Part shown: piece by piece, positions 33,991-44,339 of the stretch
Numbering within the stretch: position 1 is the first letter of the stretch
Layout of the letters: each line of letters begins with the position of its first letter
Assembly (NCBI GenBank): GCA_003194525.1
Contig: NBIV01000012.1
Span: forward strand, 496,001-560,000
Origin: Gracilariopsis chorda
Lineage: Eukaryota; Rhodophyta; Florideophyceae; Gracilariales; Gracilariaceae
Direction: 5' to 3'
DNA: 64,000 bases
Notes under the pieces: model-generated
What the model saw: the letters and a program-made list of their open reading frames with translations, nothing else
Database searches by the model: none
What the model was told of the DNA's origin: nothing
Translations under genes and position numbers: made by a program

Positions 33991-35592
33991 TCAAGAATAA
34001 GATAGAAGAAACTGCTCATGGAACTTTCGGAGGCGTTTCATGACATCATCGATTGCCTCTTTCGGTGGCAGGAAGGTTGTTCTGAAATGTAAGGTGCCTT
34101 CCTTCTGTCCAAATCCTGAACCGGGAACGACACAGATCCCAGTGGCGTCAAGCAGTTCCATGCAGTATAGCACATCAGCACAAGCATATCCGCGTTTCTT
34201 GGCTTCAATCATTGCTTTTTCGGGTAATGCTATACGCGGGAAGAGGTACATGGCACCTTCTGATTTGTTGCATGTGACACCTGCAAGTGTATTTAGAGAA
34301 TCGCATAGCATGGCTGCCTTGCTCTTCAAATCATTGAAAATGCCATCAGTCTCCGTCTTGTACAACTCATAAGAAGGTTCCCCTTCCTTCGGAGGCGTCA
34401 TCATCAAATCCATAGCGAACTGCCCAACCAAGTTCGAGCACAGCGACACTGACATCACTTTGTACAAAAGCTCTTCGACATCTCTCTCCGTGTTCACGAG
34501 CTCTACATATCCACCGCGTAACCCACATTCTCCCATCACACCCTTGGATACGCTGTGAAAGCTTGCTAGCTCCACAGGGCTATTTAGATCCCGAAGAACC
34601 TTCTTGAAAGATATGAAAGGCTTTTCCTTCGTATATATATTCTTCTGATACACTTCGTCGGCCATGAGCACAAGATTCTCCCTCTCACAGAAACGGATGA
34701 TATCTTCCATATTTTCTCTAGAAAGCACTTGACCAGTCGGATTACCTGGATTTATAACAACAATGGCTCGAACCTGCGTTCCTTCCACTCTGGCATTATC
34801 TAAACTTCTTTGCAGTTCATGAATATTTAAGGACCAATCATTCTGCTCGTCCAAGTAGTAGCCCACTTGCCTTCCGGAAAGAGCCGTGAGAGAGGCAGAG
34901 TACAATGGGTATTGCGGAATAGGCGTCATTACACCGTCTTGCGAGTTTCGGATCGTTATCTGAAGCAAAGCCTTAACCGCCTCACTGGCGCCGTTGGACA
35001 AATACACCGTGTCTGGGTTCGATGGATATCCGTCTCGTCGAGCGATTGCTTCTGCGATACGTTTTCGGATGCTGTACACTCCTTTGCTCTCAGAATACGC
35101 GCCAACACCATGGGAGTCTTCTAGAAATTCACGTGCTCTGCTGATGACATCCGATGGGAGCGCTGAAGTATCTAGAAGGGAGGGACACGTGACGGCAGCT
35201 ACGCATTGGCGGATAAACGTGATCGGAGTCTGACCTACGGATTGCGGATTACCGATGTTGCAATATATCACGGAAGAGAATGGGAGTTCCGCACCCGCAT
35301 CCAGTTGACGTGAGAGCTCTTGAGCGCGAAGCACAAGTTGTCCACGCACCGCATATTGCATAGACTGTACTGCTTCGTTGAAACCAGAAGGCCGATGAAG
35401 AACCTTCACATACTTAGTGGTTTGTGGCTGTGGAGTAGCGAATGTTGTCAGAGTTTGAAGAAACGACATGGTGCCAATGCAGGAAGTCGTCGATGGTGGA
35501 CGGCTGAGCATCGGTAGTGCACGAGGTGCTAAGCGCCTTATAAGTGCCATTGCTCCGGCGGTGGATAGGGTTTGCAGACACGGTTCTATCAC
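33991..35592 (-). CDS. ALT: alanine aminotransferase
   Basis: A 533-residue PLP enzyme interconverting alanine and pyruvate with glutamate and 2-oxoglutarate. The fold-type I core runs from about residue 58. Visible landmarks are YCNIGNPQSVGQTPITFIRQ, SHGVGAYSESKG, the substrate-site NPGNPTGQ (281-288) with ADEVYQ (311-316), and the PLP lysine Lys350 in SFHSVSKGVMGECG. The C-terminal Arg region reads GTLHFRTTFLPP. Residues 1-50 are Arg/Ser/Thr-rich with few acids and suit mitochondrial targeting; Met15 is an alternative start. Intronless. Confidence 0.95.
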   Translation of the reverse strand: MIEPCLQTLSTAGAMALIRRLAPRALPMLSRPPSTTSCIGTMSFLQTLTTFATPQPQTTKYVKVLHRPSGFNEAVQSMQYAVRGQLVLRAQELSRQLDAGAELPFSSVIYCNIGNPQSVGQTPITFIRQCVAAVTCPSLLDTSALPSDVISRAREFLEDSHGVGAYSESKGVYSIRKRIAEAIARRDGYPSNPDTVYLSNGASEAVKALLQITIRNSQDGVMTPIPQYPLYSASLTALSGRQVGYYLDEQNDWSLNIHELQRSLDNARVEGTQVRAIVVINPGNPTGQVLSRENMEDIIRFCERENLVLMADEVYQKNIYTKEKPFISFKKVLRDLNSPVELASFHSVSKGVMGECGLRGGYVELVNTERDVEELLYKVMSVSLCSNLVGQFAMDLMMTPPKEGEPSYELYKTETDGIFNDLKSKAAMLCDSLNTLAGVTCNKSEGAMYLFPRIALPEKAMIEAKKRGYACADVLYCMELLDATGICVVPGSGFGQKEGTLHFRTTFLPPKEAIDDVMKRLRKFHEQFLLSYS

Positions 35593-36479
35593 GCGGAATC
35601 TGCGCAGGGAGTGTACGCCCCAAGGAAGGAGCTTATCAATTGCTCATCAACGAAGGCGAAAGTATTATCTCCCCTGGGATTGTTGCGCAATAGTCTCTGA
35701 ACAAGGGCCAGAGACCGGCCGCCAGACATGCTTAGGACCTCACATCCGTGCACTTCCCCAGAACGAGGGGATTGTGGGTAGATACTGCCAGCACACGGCG
35801 TGGCATGCGAGTTCAAGGGTAAAGGGTTAATAAATTTTGTGTAAGGAACCGTTACGATCTGGTACAGGACTAGAGCTCATCCGCGATCGCCACCCAGGGG
35901 TTTTCGAGCAATTGGCTGGGATGGACTATGACATCTGGTTGTTTGCTCGTCGCGTGGTTTCAACAGTGCGCCTACTCTCTCACCCTGGCTGCGTGATACC
36001 AATAGCGTGGCACGGAACAAAGTCGATTAGTGATAGATGTCAAACGGCGCTGCAACATTTGCGAGAAACTTTTTTTAAGACACATCTCGAGCCCCGCGTG
36101 TTGAATAATGTTAGGCGATGTTGCAATATGGTAGATGTATGTAGCAAATGCAGCCTGGAAGTAAAGGATGGCTAAAGGGTTAACCCTTAGCCCTTTACCC
36201 TGACTACTAGCGAGGCACACCCTCAGAAGTGCAACGGCACACAAACCTTCAATGAGCAGCGAGAAGACTCTCCAAAGGCACCCGTCGAATTGTTTCAACT
36301 AAGCATAAAATACTCCGCTGAAACGAAGTGTACATATCTGCAACGCTCCGACCTCCACATTATGGAAATGAAGCCGCAAAGAGAATGATACAAGGATATC
36401 TCCGTTTGGAACTATTGGGTTCTGATTTGTGGCACGAGCAGTAGGAGATATTCTAGAATACGAGGTGCGGAATAGATAA
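35593..36479. other. intergenic with AAGGGTTAACCCTT palindrome
   Basis: A 112-codon plus-strand frame at 35837 is not recognisable and I do not call it. TAAAGGGTTA occurs twice, at 35820-35829 and 36173-36182. Confidence 0.45.
36175..36188. repeat. 14-bp perfect palindrome AAGGGTTAACCCTT
   Basis: Centre of a run of AGGGTTA and CCCTTA words (36171-36198). The single word recurs at several intergenic places in the window. It is telomere-like only in a loose sense. Confidence 0.85.
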
Positions 36480-37298
36480 TTACGAAACCAATCGCTGTTC
36501 GCCTTTGCGTTCAATCCCGAAGCCAACAAGTACGACCTCTTCAAAACTGGTATCATCCGGCGGACGTCTGTAGTTGACGATACGCCGTAGTCTGGTGGTG
36601 TCGTTTATCAGACTTATCTGGTCAACAGACACGACTTTCGTGTAGAACGTAGTCATGGTAAGCTCCATTCTCGCGCATTCAAATGTAAATGTGGCTTTGA
36701 TAGGGGCTGACTCTTCGTAGCCAAGGTCGCGATAGTAGTTGCCGCACAGCAAACCAGCTTCATGCGCCGAATTGGGTACAAAGGCGAGATTCGTTGAGGC
36801 GCGCACAAGTTCCGATTGTGAGGCCATGCGTGTCAAGAAGGACACATTGAAGCCGTGTGTATTGTGCTGTTGGTGCGCTGAAAAAGAGGCTGTAGCGTCA
36901 CCATTTGTAGCCAGAACTTCGGAAATCTGAGTGGGGGTGAGTCGGACAACATCGAAGGTGGTTTGTGAGTCTTCGCGCTTTGCGTCAGGCGGAGCGTAAT
37001 GATACGTACGCTCCGAGTTCCATGTGCCCGTCATGCACTCGAAGTAGCTAGAAAACGCGCGCAAGGACTGCTGAGAACTCTCGAAGGTGATAGATGAAGG
37101 CAGACCGGTCTTGGCGATAGAAATTGCGGGTTGGACGGTCGTGATGGACGTCATCTCTGCGAATGTTCTTCTTGCGGTTCGGGACCGATAGGCACAGTTT
37201 GGAGACAGACTTTTCGTTCCGATGAAAGCATTGCTATGTTGGGCGCAGGACGTGATAAAGCAGGGCTTCATCTTTGAGCAACTTCGTGTTCGATCCAC
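36480..37298 (-). CDS. phycobiliprotein lyase, CpcS/CpeS/CpeU-type, plastid-targeted
   Basis: A 272-residue protein of the lipocalin-like S-type bilin lyase family, which attaches phycocyanobilin or phycoerythrobilin to Cys84-type sites of phycobiliproteins. Residues 1-45 are rich in Ser, Arg and Cys and lack order, as expected of a plastid transit peptide (Met1 or Met10 as start). The lyase domain opens with YFECMTGTWNSERTYHY, a hallmark of the family. It continues with FECARMELTMTTFYTKVVSV and ends with RLRRIVNYRRPP and EEVVLVGFGIERK, all typical. Its presence shows that phycobilisomes are made. It lies 13 kb from the phycobilisome linker, with no other pathway neighbours. Confidence 0.92.
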   Translation of the reverse strand: MDRTRSCSKMKPCFITSCAQHSNAFIGTKSLSPNCAYRSRTARRTFAEMTSITTVQPAISIAKTGLPSSITFESSQQSLRAFSSYFECMTGTWNSERTYHYAPPDAKREDSQTTFDVVRLTPTQISEVLATNGDATASFSAHQQHNTHGFNVSFLTRMASQSELVRASTNLAFVPNSAHEAGLLCGNYYRDLGYEESAPIKATFTFECARMELTMTTFYTKVVSVDQISLINDTTRLRRIVNYRRPPDDTSFEEVVLVGFGIERKGEQRLVS

Positions 37299-38196
37299 GA
37301 GGAATCATGATGGATATAACTGTAGATAACATGCACGGAGATGATATCGTGTTCTACGGTAGAACTTCTACCAGCGTAGAGGTTCAATCGCAAAACACTG
37401 TACACGTAGCAGCTTCAGGAGATCGTGCCTGCGCACGTCGTTTTATACGAGAGGCCACAGTTGAGCTGCAGAAGCGAAAGCGCGAAGAGGCATGCCAGTG
37501 GCAAGCCCGGGAAAAGTTTCATAGATTCAGGCTCAGACTCTGAGCCTCAGAGATTGACAAGTGCGTGCACCATATCGTGCCTACCAGAATCCCGCAACCT
37601 CCTCCAATGATTTCTGTGCACAAAATCTGTGAAATCAACGGTACCATAAACGGCTCTCCCGGGTTAATTTCAGCTCTCCCCACTCCCAGGATTCTCCAAA
37701 ACAGCTGAAAGCAGCGCGCAGACAAAGCACAACTGCTGCGAGGCTAGAGGAAGGCTTACCTTTCGTCGCGTCATACACAAAGCGCGCGAAGATATCTAAC
37801 TCTACGGTGCGACGGCACAGCGCTCGTGCACCACATCTCATAGCTTTTTACGGTTTTTCTGCCGGCCTGTTATTCGCTCACCAAGATATCGCGGCTGTCT
37901 AAATTACATCCCAGCCGCTCCGGTATTGCACATCTGTGTGTAGCGCAAGCTTTGCCTTTGCCTTCGCCAGAAACGCCAGAAAACAACGCTTTCTGTCCGT
38001 GTAGTTCCGTTCGATAGCCCGCTACGCCCTCTCCCCCCCACAAGCGAAACTTACCGCACCGCAACTCTCTGGGGGTTTTCTGGCCCACCGCCTTTTCCTT
38101 TCGACTCTCTCCCAACCCAGCTTACTACCTCCCCTCTTATCTACACTTCCCTTCTGCACTTTGACCCGTCAACCTCACTGCTCCCCATCTCCAACC
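37299..38196. promoter_or_regulatory. divergent region, lyase and SWIB gene
   Basis: A 0.9-kb spacer between divergent start codons. It contains AACGGTACC at about 37638. Frames of 60-89 codons are not protein-like. Confidence 0.45.
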
Positions 38197-39144
38197 ATGG
38201 TTCTTCCATCCGAGGAAACCCTAACGACCGCCATCAATGATATTCTCCGAAGCAATGATCTGGAGCGCATAACCCTGCGCATGGTCATGTCCATGCTCAG
38301 TGAAAAGCTCTCTCTGCCTCTTTCGCAGCTCCAGCGGCAAAAGCCACTGGTTCGTCGCAAAATTGACGACTTCCTCGCCGCCTTTCAGGGCGAAGGAGCA
38401 GACCATTCTACTGATCAACCGTCAACTGCCGCTGGCTCTAAGAGAAAGTCCTCTGTCTCAGAACCCAAACCCGTTAAGAGTGTCAAGCTGACTGGTCTTG
38501 AACGCGCAGTCGTCCTGTCTGAACCACTTGCAGAATTCATTGGAGAGACTGTCATATCACGTTCGCATATCCCTAAGCACATTTCTGCATATGCGAAGAA
38601 GCATGATCTCCAGGACCCCACTGACAGACGCAGAATCATCTGCGACGATGCCCTCAAGGCCGCGTTGTCAGTTGACCACTTCACATTCTTTTCGCTTGCG
38701 AAGACCGTGTCTGGCCTCGTGCGTAAACCAGAAGAGTGTGATGAGCATCTGCAGGAGCTGGCTAAAAAATGTGAAGAGAAGATAATCCAAGAAAAGCTTG
38801 AACGAAAACAACGAGAGGCGCTCAACCCCCCGCCACCCCGCCCAACGAAGAGACCCAAACAGGATAAATCAAACCCCGACCGTCCCCGAAGGCCTTCTGC
38901 ATTCTCGAAACCAATGCAGTTATCGGATGCACTCACCGCCGTGTGTGGCGAAAGCCAGCTCTCTCGAACTGATGTTGTTAAGAAGATATGGGAGTATATT
39001 CGCGAAAATCAACTCAAGGACCCGGATGATGGCAAGAAAATCCTGTGTGATGAAAAGCTAATGGCCATATTTAAGGGCTCGAAGACCGTGAGCAACATGG
39101 GTATCGCCAAGTTTCTCAGTGCTCACATGACCAAGATTCCGTGA
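38197..39144 (+). CDS. double SWIB/MDM2-domain protein with N-terminal DEK-C-like domain
   Basis: A 315-residue nuclear protein. Residues 1-60 form a DEK-C-like helical domain (LPSEETLTTAINDILRSNDL, then RITLRMVMSML). The first SWIB domain spans about 100-180 (LSEPLAEFIGETVISRSHIP, RRRIICDDALKAAL) and the second about 235-312 (MQLSDALTAVCGESQLSRTD, DGKKILCDEKLMAIF). A Lys/Pro-rich linker separates them. This architecture matches UAF30/SPP27-type chromatin or transcription factors, where UAF acts on rDNA promoters in yeast. A duplicated SWIB domain also occurs in plant and algal relatives. The start is the ATG at 38197, since the frame upstream opens only with a TTG. Confidence 0.88.
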   Translation: MVLPSEETLTTAINDILRSNDLERITLRMVMSMLSEKLSLPLSQLQRQKPLVRRKIDDFLAAFQGEGADHSTDQPSTAAGSKRKSSVSEPKPVKSVKLTGLERAVVLSEPLAEFIGETVISRSHIPKHISAYAKKHDLQDPTDRRRIICDDALKAALSVDHFTFFSLAKTVSGLVRKPEECDEHLQELAKKCEEKIIQEKLERKQREALNPPPPRPTKRPKQDKSNPDRPRRPSAFSKPMQLSDALTAVCGESQLSRTDVVKKIWEYIRENQLKDPDDGKKILCDEKLMAIFKGSKTVSNMGIAKFLSAHMTKIP

Positions 39145-41369
39145 CCGTTTCATGAGAATGCATTGTTTATGTGAGAGCGATGGAGCACATGTAGTTGTAG
39201 AATACAACCAAAGTGACTCTTGTGTTTTGCATTCCATGATGCAGTGCTTTGGTTCTCGAAGAGGGGTTTCTAATGTCTTCTGTAAGGAATTTTAGCTTCA
39301 CTTTCGTCTTCTTAACATCGCTTTTCCTCCATTCGATCGCAAAAAATGTGTTTTAGCCTTGTTTTATGCCGCAGATGTGTGTTCCCTGCTCGCCTCGTCT
39401 TCTTCTTGGGGTTCTTCGTTCATTTCCGACGACGAGGTTGACTCTGGTGACCAGTATTCTCACCATCACTTGTAAAGCTTCTGAATGCGTACCGAGTTTG
39501 TGGGCTTGAACGAATCGTCCTGGCAGCGCTAAACACCGCACACATAGAATCGAAATAGATTCGATCGTTCACTTTATTTTGCTCATTAGCTTTACCGATG
39601 ACGCTGGCTCAAGTCCACGGATAAGTATTGGGTAATGTGGAAATGGGGCGGTGGTTCCTTGATGACAGCAGTTACATCATATTCGACTAACTGATCGTAG
39701 CTGAGATCATTTGTGCACACGACACACATCGTTGAAAATCAGCTGGGGCACCATGGCTAGCCTTAGAGCCATATCTTTATGATTAACCGTAACCTTACCG
39801 AAGACTGATCGACGATCTTCTACTGGCATACAGTATGGAATAAGTTTGGTTTGGATTTTGAGCAAAGGAGCTACCCGTGGTAGTGCAAGAATGATTGCGA
39901 GACGAGGATTGGACTTCATTTCAGGGCAGATGGGTGTTTGAACACCACCTCGTTCAAAGTGTTGATCTTAGGTCTCGAAGAAATTGTGGTCATTCAACAG
40001 CCAACAGGATTTCCCGACACATATATTCAAAGTGTTATGCTACATGTTCTTACGTGAATGCAATGAAAGTGGAGAAAAGCAAGACATTGGTCCGTAGTGC
40101 TCGCAGATCGGTATTGGGTCAAGCTTTTGATCTCTTTCGCTGTGAACCAACTCAACGTGCCGAAACCCTTTTATCAGTACGAAGGTTACGCAGTTGAAAG
40201 CTGTTGTCCACAATAAAGAAGAAGAAGTTACGCAGTTGTAAGATCTTGAGGTCAAATATAATCGTTAATCATACTTATTGAGAAAACCATGGATCAACCC
40301 TTCACATTCTCTCTATTCCTCATTTCAATGTTTACTGCTCGCCCCGCTTTTGCGTAAACAACGGCGGCAAAAGGCTTGATTAGCCATCGCAAACGAGGGC
40401 CCGAATCCTCAGCCACAAAGCTAGGAACTTGCTCGTTTTTTGATCACTTTTAATTCTGTCACGCAGTTTGTTGCTTCTGTTCAGTATATTCATATGGATT
40501 CTTGTCACGAATCTACAGAGCTAAACTTTGAAAATGTCCTCGCTCATGTCAACAAAGTTGTCGCTCTCTCGCTCATAAATTACAAAGAAGAAGGGCAGAA
40601 TCATACTTCACAAATATGTGATTGTAGCTTTCACGGGGTTTGCGCTTCGCGCTCCAGCACTCGCGACCTCCGCACTGTGCGTCATGTTGTTCTTGTGCAT
40701 CCCAAGATGCAATGTAGATCCTTATGAAATGGAACCAATTGGTTCATCCGTTGGTTGAATTTTGCCGCGCATAGTTTGGTTGCCACCCAGGAAAAGGAAA
40801 AGAAAAAAGAAATGCTTGTCTCCAAGGGCAGAGAAAATGAACAACTTTGTTCCAATTCAAAAGCATGGCTTGGCCAACAAACATCTTTCTGTGACGCAGC
40901 TTTTCAGCGACGGGCACATTGACAATATTTGGACGCTCTGGGTTTCTTAAGGCTTTAGGGCCTCTCCAGACTGGTAGAAAGTTGTTTGTAGCACATAGCT
41001 TGTCTTGTCTCGAACGCACTACGCTCAACGCGTCGCTGAGCGGGTCAACACGATCTTTATCGCATTCGTGTCCAAGGGTGTTTGACAATTGCAGATCAAT
41101 ATCGAAACTGGCCGTACTAAGAATTTTGTGACACTTGAAATTGCACTCGATATGCGAGATGCTCGACGTACACTACAGTGGAAGGTGTACGCACCGGCTT
41201 GATAAAGGTTAGTGATGGTTTCGTGATGATTACCAAACTCACGAGTTGTATTGTATCTTCTGCACTGATTGTTGCCGTGTATTGAAGCCATACGCCAGTG
41301 CATGCAGTGTTGTTCCAACTGCGATCACAGCGGGCAAAGGCGGAGGGGACGCATTTCATCAAGTCAACT
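39145..41369. other. 2.2 kb intergenic region
   Basis: No gene recognised. Frames of 60-114 codons on both strands overlap and have no motif. Serves as the convergent 3-prime flank between the SWIB gene (plus) and the RGG protein (minus). A short hairpin GAATC/GATTC is seen near 39548. Confidence 0.45.
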
Positions 41370-42575
41370 TTAGCTAGCTTGCATTACTTCCGGATTCACA
41401 GCTTTCACATGGACAACAGCATCATAGATGTGAGCGTTATCTGGATCCTTAAACCATTTGACAACAAACGGAACATCTCTCTTCTGGTTGAAAGCAAGCT
41501 TAAGAGTTTTCTCATCAATTCGTTCTGGTTCTTTGCGAAGGCTGGCCATGGACTTGAAGAAATCAACAAGCTTTTCGAGCGGTTTCCCTTCCGGAAAGCC
41601 GGTGACAGTGATAGAGCAAGCCTCTTCATCAGGGTCTTTTTCCAGTTTGGCGGCGGCGGAACCAGGGCTATCTTCCTCGTTGGGCTTTGCAAAGATTGCG
41701 GCCACATTATCTGGCATTTCAAAGTCCGGACCGTCAAGACGAGGATCGTGCTGCGGTGCCGTAAAGTTCCTTTCTTCCATGACAGCCCTTAAGTTCTCTT
41801 CATAGTCGGCGATGTATGGCGCTGGCTTCTCTTTTTCGGCACCTCGTCCACCACCACGACCGCCTCCACGGCCGCCGCGGCGACCGCGGCCTCCTCGACC
41901 GCGACCCCTCCCACCACGACCACCACCGCGGAATCCACCACCGTTATCGTATCCACCACCACCATACCTGTCTGAACCTCGACCATAGCCACCGCCCATG
42001 TCACGATTGTTGGACGGGTAACCGTAGCCTCCACTCTGCCTGCGATCGTAGCCAGAGCGGTCATAGCCAGGGCGGTCGTATCCGCTAGAGCCCTGGTAGC
42101 GGTCGCCATAGCCATTGTTTCCGCCGCGATTCATGTAGCGATCATCATGACGGCGACCATAGTCGGAGCGTCCTCCATAATCATAGCCAGCTGAACGAGC
42201 GTCGTACTGGTTGCGACGGTCACCATAAGCGCCAGAAGCTCCACCCATGTTGCCACCACGACCATAGTCGTCACGTCTGGCGTACGGGTCACTGTGGCGA
42301 TTATCAGCCTGTCGACGAGAGTCGTAGCCGTAAGCCTGCTGCTGGTTGCGATAGTCCTGGCGACCGTAGTCTTCTCGGCCTCTGGAGCGGTACGGGTCAG
42401 CATAAGAGGCATCCTGCTGACGGTTGTAGTCATGCTCGGGATAACGTTGGCGCTTATTGTCCCTGTCGTAATCCTGGTATTCCCGATCGCGCTTCTGCGC
42501 GTAGGGGTCTTGTCTGTTTGAACGTGCGTAGGGGTCGCCCTGGGAGGCGTACGGATCTCTGCGGTAGTTGGACAT
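41370..42575 (-). CDS. low-complexity Tyr/Asp/Arg/Gly-rich RGG-box protein
   Basis: A 401-residue protein likely to bind RNA. Residues 1-55 contain repeated DPYA units (DPYASQG, DPYARSN, DPYAQKR). Residues 55-205 are rich in Tyr, Gly, Arg and Asp with many YDR, YGR and RGG steps, a prion-like composition. A dense RGG box follows at about 205-245. The C-terminal 130 residues are ordered and acidic; a segment beginning EEACSITVTGFPEGKPLEKL and including FVVKWFKDPDNAHIYDA could be a small alpha/beta domain, but I cannot assign it to a named family. The composition resembles FUS/EWS-like or Lsm14/SERBP-type proteins that phase separate. Arginine methylation is likely from the RGG motifs, which is inference. 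Confidence 0.75.
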   Translation of the reverse strand: MSNYRRDPYASQGDPYARSNRQDPYAQKRDREYQDYDRDNKRQRYPEHDYNRQQDASYADPYRSRGREDYGRQDYRNQQQAYGYDSRRQADNRHSDPYARRDDYGRGGNMGGASGAYGDRRNQYDARSAGYDYGGRSDYGRRHDDRYMNRGGNNGYGDRYQGSSGYDRPGYDRSGYDRRQSGGYGYPSNNRDMGGGYGRGSDRYGGGGYDNGGGFRGGGRGGRGRGRGGRGRRGGRGGGRGGGRGAEKEKPAPYIADYEENLRAVMEERNFTAPQHDPRLDGPDFEMPDNVAAIFAKPNEEDSPGSAAAKLEKDPDEEACSITVTGFPEGKPLEKLVDFFKSMASLRKEPERIDEKTLKLAFNQKRDVPFVVKWFKDPDNAHIYDAVVHVKAVNPEVMQAS

Positions 42576-43266
42576 GGTGCTTTGTCAGAAAGGAGAAAAG
42601 AAGAACTACGCGAAGAAGAAAGGGAAAGTAAGAAGCTGTGTACCGCGGGTATCTGCGAGCTACGAAGGCAGGCGAGCGGTACCTTTGTTACTGTTTGGGT
42701 GCGGATGCCCGCAGTTCTAGTGTGAGTGCGACACTAATGTTCGGGAGCGGGTCGCTTCGCGTTGTGCAGGTCAGTTCGCGCGGGAAATGAGTGGCAGTTT
42801 GTTTGCTCTAAGCGGCCGTGTGGTGGCGGCCGCAGCGGGCTCGATTCGTTTTGATCCCGCGCTTCGGCTGCACAGTACGAAGCGGAAGCATACAGTAGCG
42901 CCCGCGGCCAGAAGTATCGCGCTGTAATGTGCGCCCACAACGCCTAGAACCGCGCTGTCCAGCACCTCCGCGAAGATCTTGTTTTTCTGAAGAAGAGAAG
43001 GACGCAGAGATCCACACATTACACGTGTACGGAAATGTAAACGCTTCGCTCTTCGTGTCCGTCAAGCAACTGGAGGACCACTTTGATGATCAAAGTTTGA
43101 TCAACCTGGTCCGAGATTTCACTGTGGCCAGGTGTTTGTCCTATGCTAAGATAGTAGTGCGGGCGAAGACCGGACGGATAGCCAAGGGTAAACGGTACCG
43201 TTGTACCCAAGTCTCAGCTGTCAAACTCCTTGAAACGATATACTTCGTGCCACATATTTAAACTCA
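42576..43266. promoter_or_regulatory. divergent region with AACGGTACCGTT palindrome
   Basis: Separates the RGG protein (minus) from the bS1m-like gene (plus). The palindrome at 43191-43202 is flanked by GGGTA and GTACCC and lies 65 bp before the bS1m-like ATG. A 110-codon open frame covers 42929-43261 but ends just before that ATG and is not recognisable. Confidence 0.5.
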
Positions 43267-44259
43267 ATGGCTCGCCGCCTGCTTGCGTTTCGCCGTTTGC
43301 TCGGGTCCAAACATTCAAAGTCTTCATCCCGTCCCCTTTCGACTTTTGCTGACATGTACCGCAACAGTGCGGATAGCGCCCCAATCAGCCCTGGCGATGT
43401 GCTTCACGGCCACGTTGTCGGTGCCAGTCAACCCCGATCGTCTACATCCCGCTTCTACATTGTCGATTTCGGTCTCAAATCCGAAGCCCCATTCACATCC
43501 AATGAAATCCCGCGCGCTTCAGTTGTTGGCCATCCCGTTACGATGCCGCTTCTCCAACTAGAAGATGATTTTAACGAACCAGTGATGGATTACGACAACC
43601 GCTCTCACCTTCCTGCTCTCAACGCTGAGAGACACCAAATGCTTCTCACAGCCGCAGCATCGCGCTCCCGCATCCTGCACGGCCGATTCGCACATTTTAA
43701 GCGAGTCGGTGCAGCTGCCAAGGTCTTGGGAACTGATGTATTTGTACCGCGTCATCATGTAGCTGCGCTGGATCGCGCTATCTTGGGATCATACGCACCA
43801 TTTTACGTTCTCAGAGCCTCCGCTGAGAAGAAACCTCAAGACGAGTCTGGAGTTGACATCAACGCTGTTGGTTCTAGTTACGGCGGCTATCTGTTCTGTA
43901 TCGCCAATCTAGTTGGACTGGATTCCGCGTGGAAGATGAGCGGCGGTGGCACTAGCAAAGAACGTCAAGCATACCTTCGCCTGCTCGTTCGCTTGTTGCA
44001 TCAGAAGAACACTTCAGTGCGTCGCATTCTCCCCAAGCATGTCACTGATCAACAACAGTATCGCCGTCGTGGCAAGAGAGGGCGCAAACACACCCTTAGC
44101 TCTGACGACGCAGCCTGGCTAAACGACCTCCCTCGTGGTGACTGGGCGTCAAGCGCATTTCGGAAGCGTCCGGCGAATCCCAACACCTGGCAGCGCAACA
44201 GGGCGTCTACACAAAAGAGAACACCTACGAACACCGCCACCTATCCTGACAATAACTAA
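43267..44259 (+). CDS. mitochondrial small-subunit ribosomal protein, bS1m/MRPS28-like
   Basis: A 330-residue protein. Residues 1-30 are rich in Arg, Ser and Leu and act as a likely mitochondrial presequence (MARRLLAFRRLLGSKHSKSS). An S1-like beta-barrel segment follows at about 40-105, with GDVLHGHVVG, FYIVDFGLKSEAPF and PVTMPLLQLEDDF in the order seen in MRPS28-type proteins. A second, looser repeat at about 135-215 may be another S1-like unit (LHGRFAHFKRVGAAAKVLGTD). The C-terminal 90 residues are strongly basic. Assignment rests mainly on the VDFGLK-type strand, so it is moderate. Confidence 0.6.
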   Translation: MARRLLAFRRLLGSKHSKSSSRPLSTFADMYRNSADSAPISPGDVLHGHVVGASQPRSSTSRFYIVDFGLKSEAPFTSNEIPRASVVGHPVTMPLLQLEDDFNEPVMDYDNRSHLPALNAERHQMLLTAAASRSRILHGRFAHFKRVGAAAKVLGTDVFVPRHHVAALDRAILGSYAPFYVLRASAEKKPQDESGVDINAVGSSYGGYLFCIANLVGLDSAWKMSGGGTSKERQAYLRLLVRLLHQKNTSVRRILPKHVTDQQQYRRRGKRGRKHTLSSDDAAWLNDLPRGDWASSAFRKRPANPNTWQRNRASTQKRTPTNTATYPDNN

Positions 44260-44339
44260 CCGCACCATCACCCTACCCATCCCTCGTACATTGAATCGCC
44301 TCTCGCCTGGCGCGAAACGAGTCTTGTAAACGGCAAACT

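Noticed and set aside
42929-43261. A 110-codon plus-strand open frame just upstream of the bS1m-like gene.
   Set aside because: No recognisable domain. It ends 5 bp before a well-supported ATG and covers the presumed promoter of a divergent pair.
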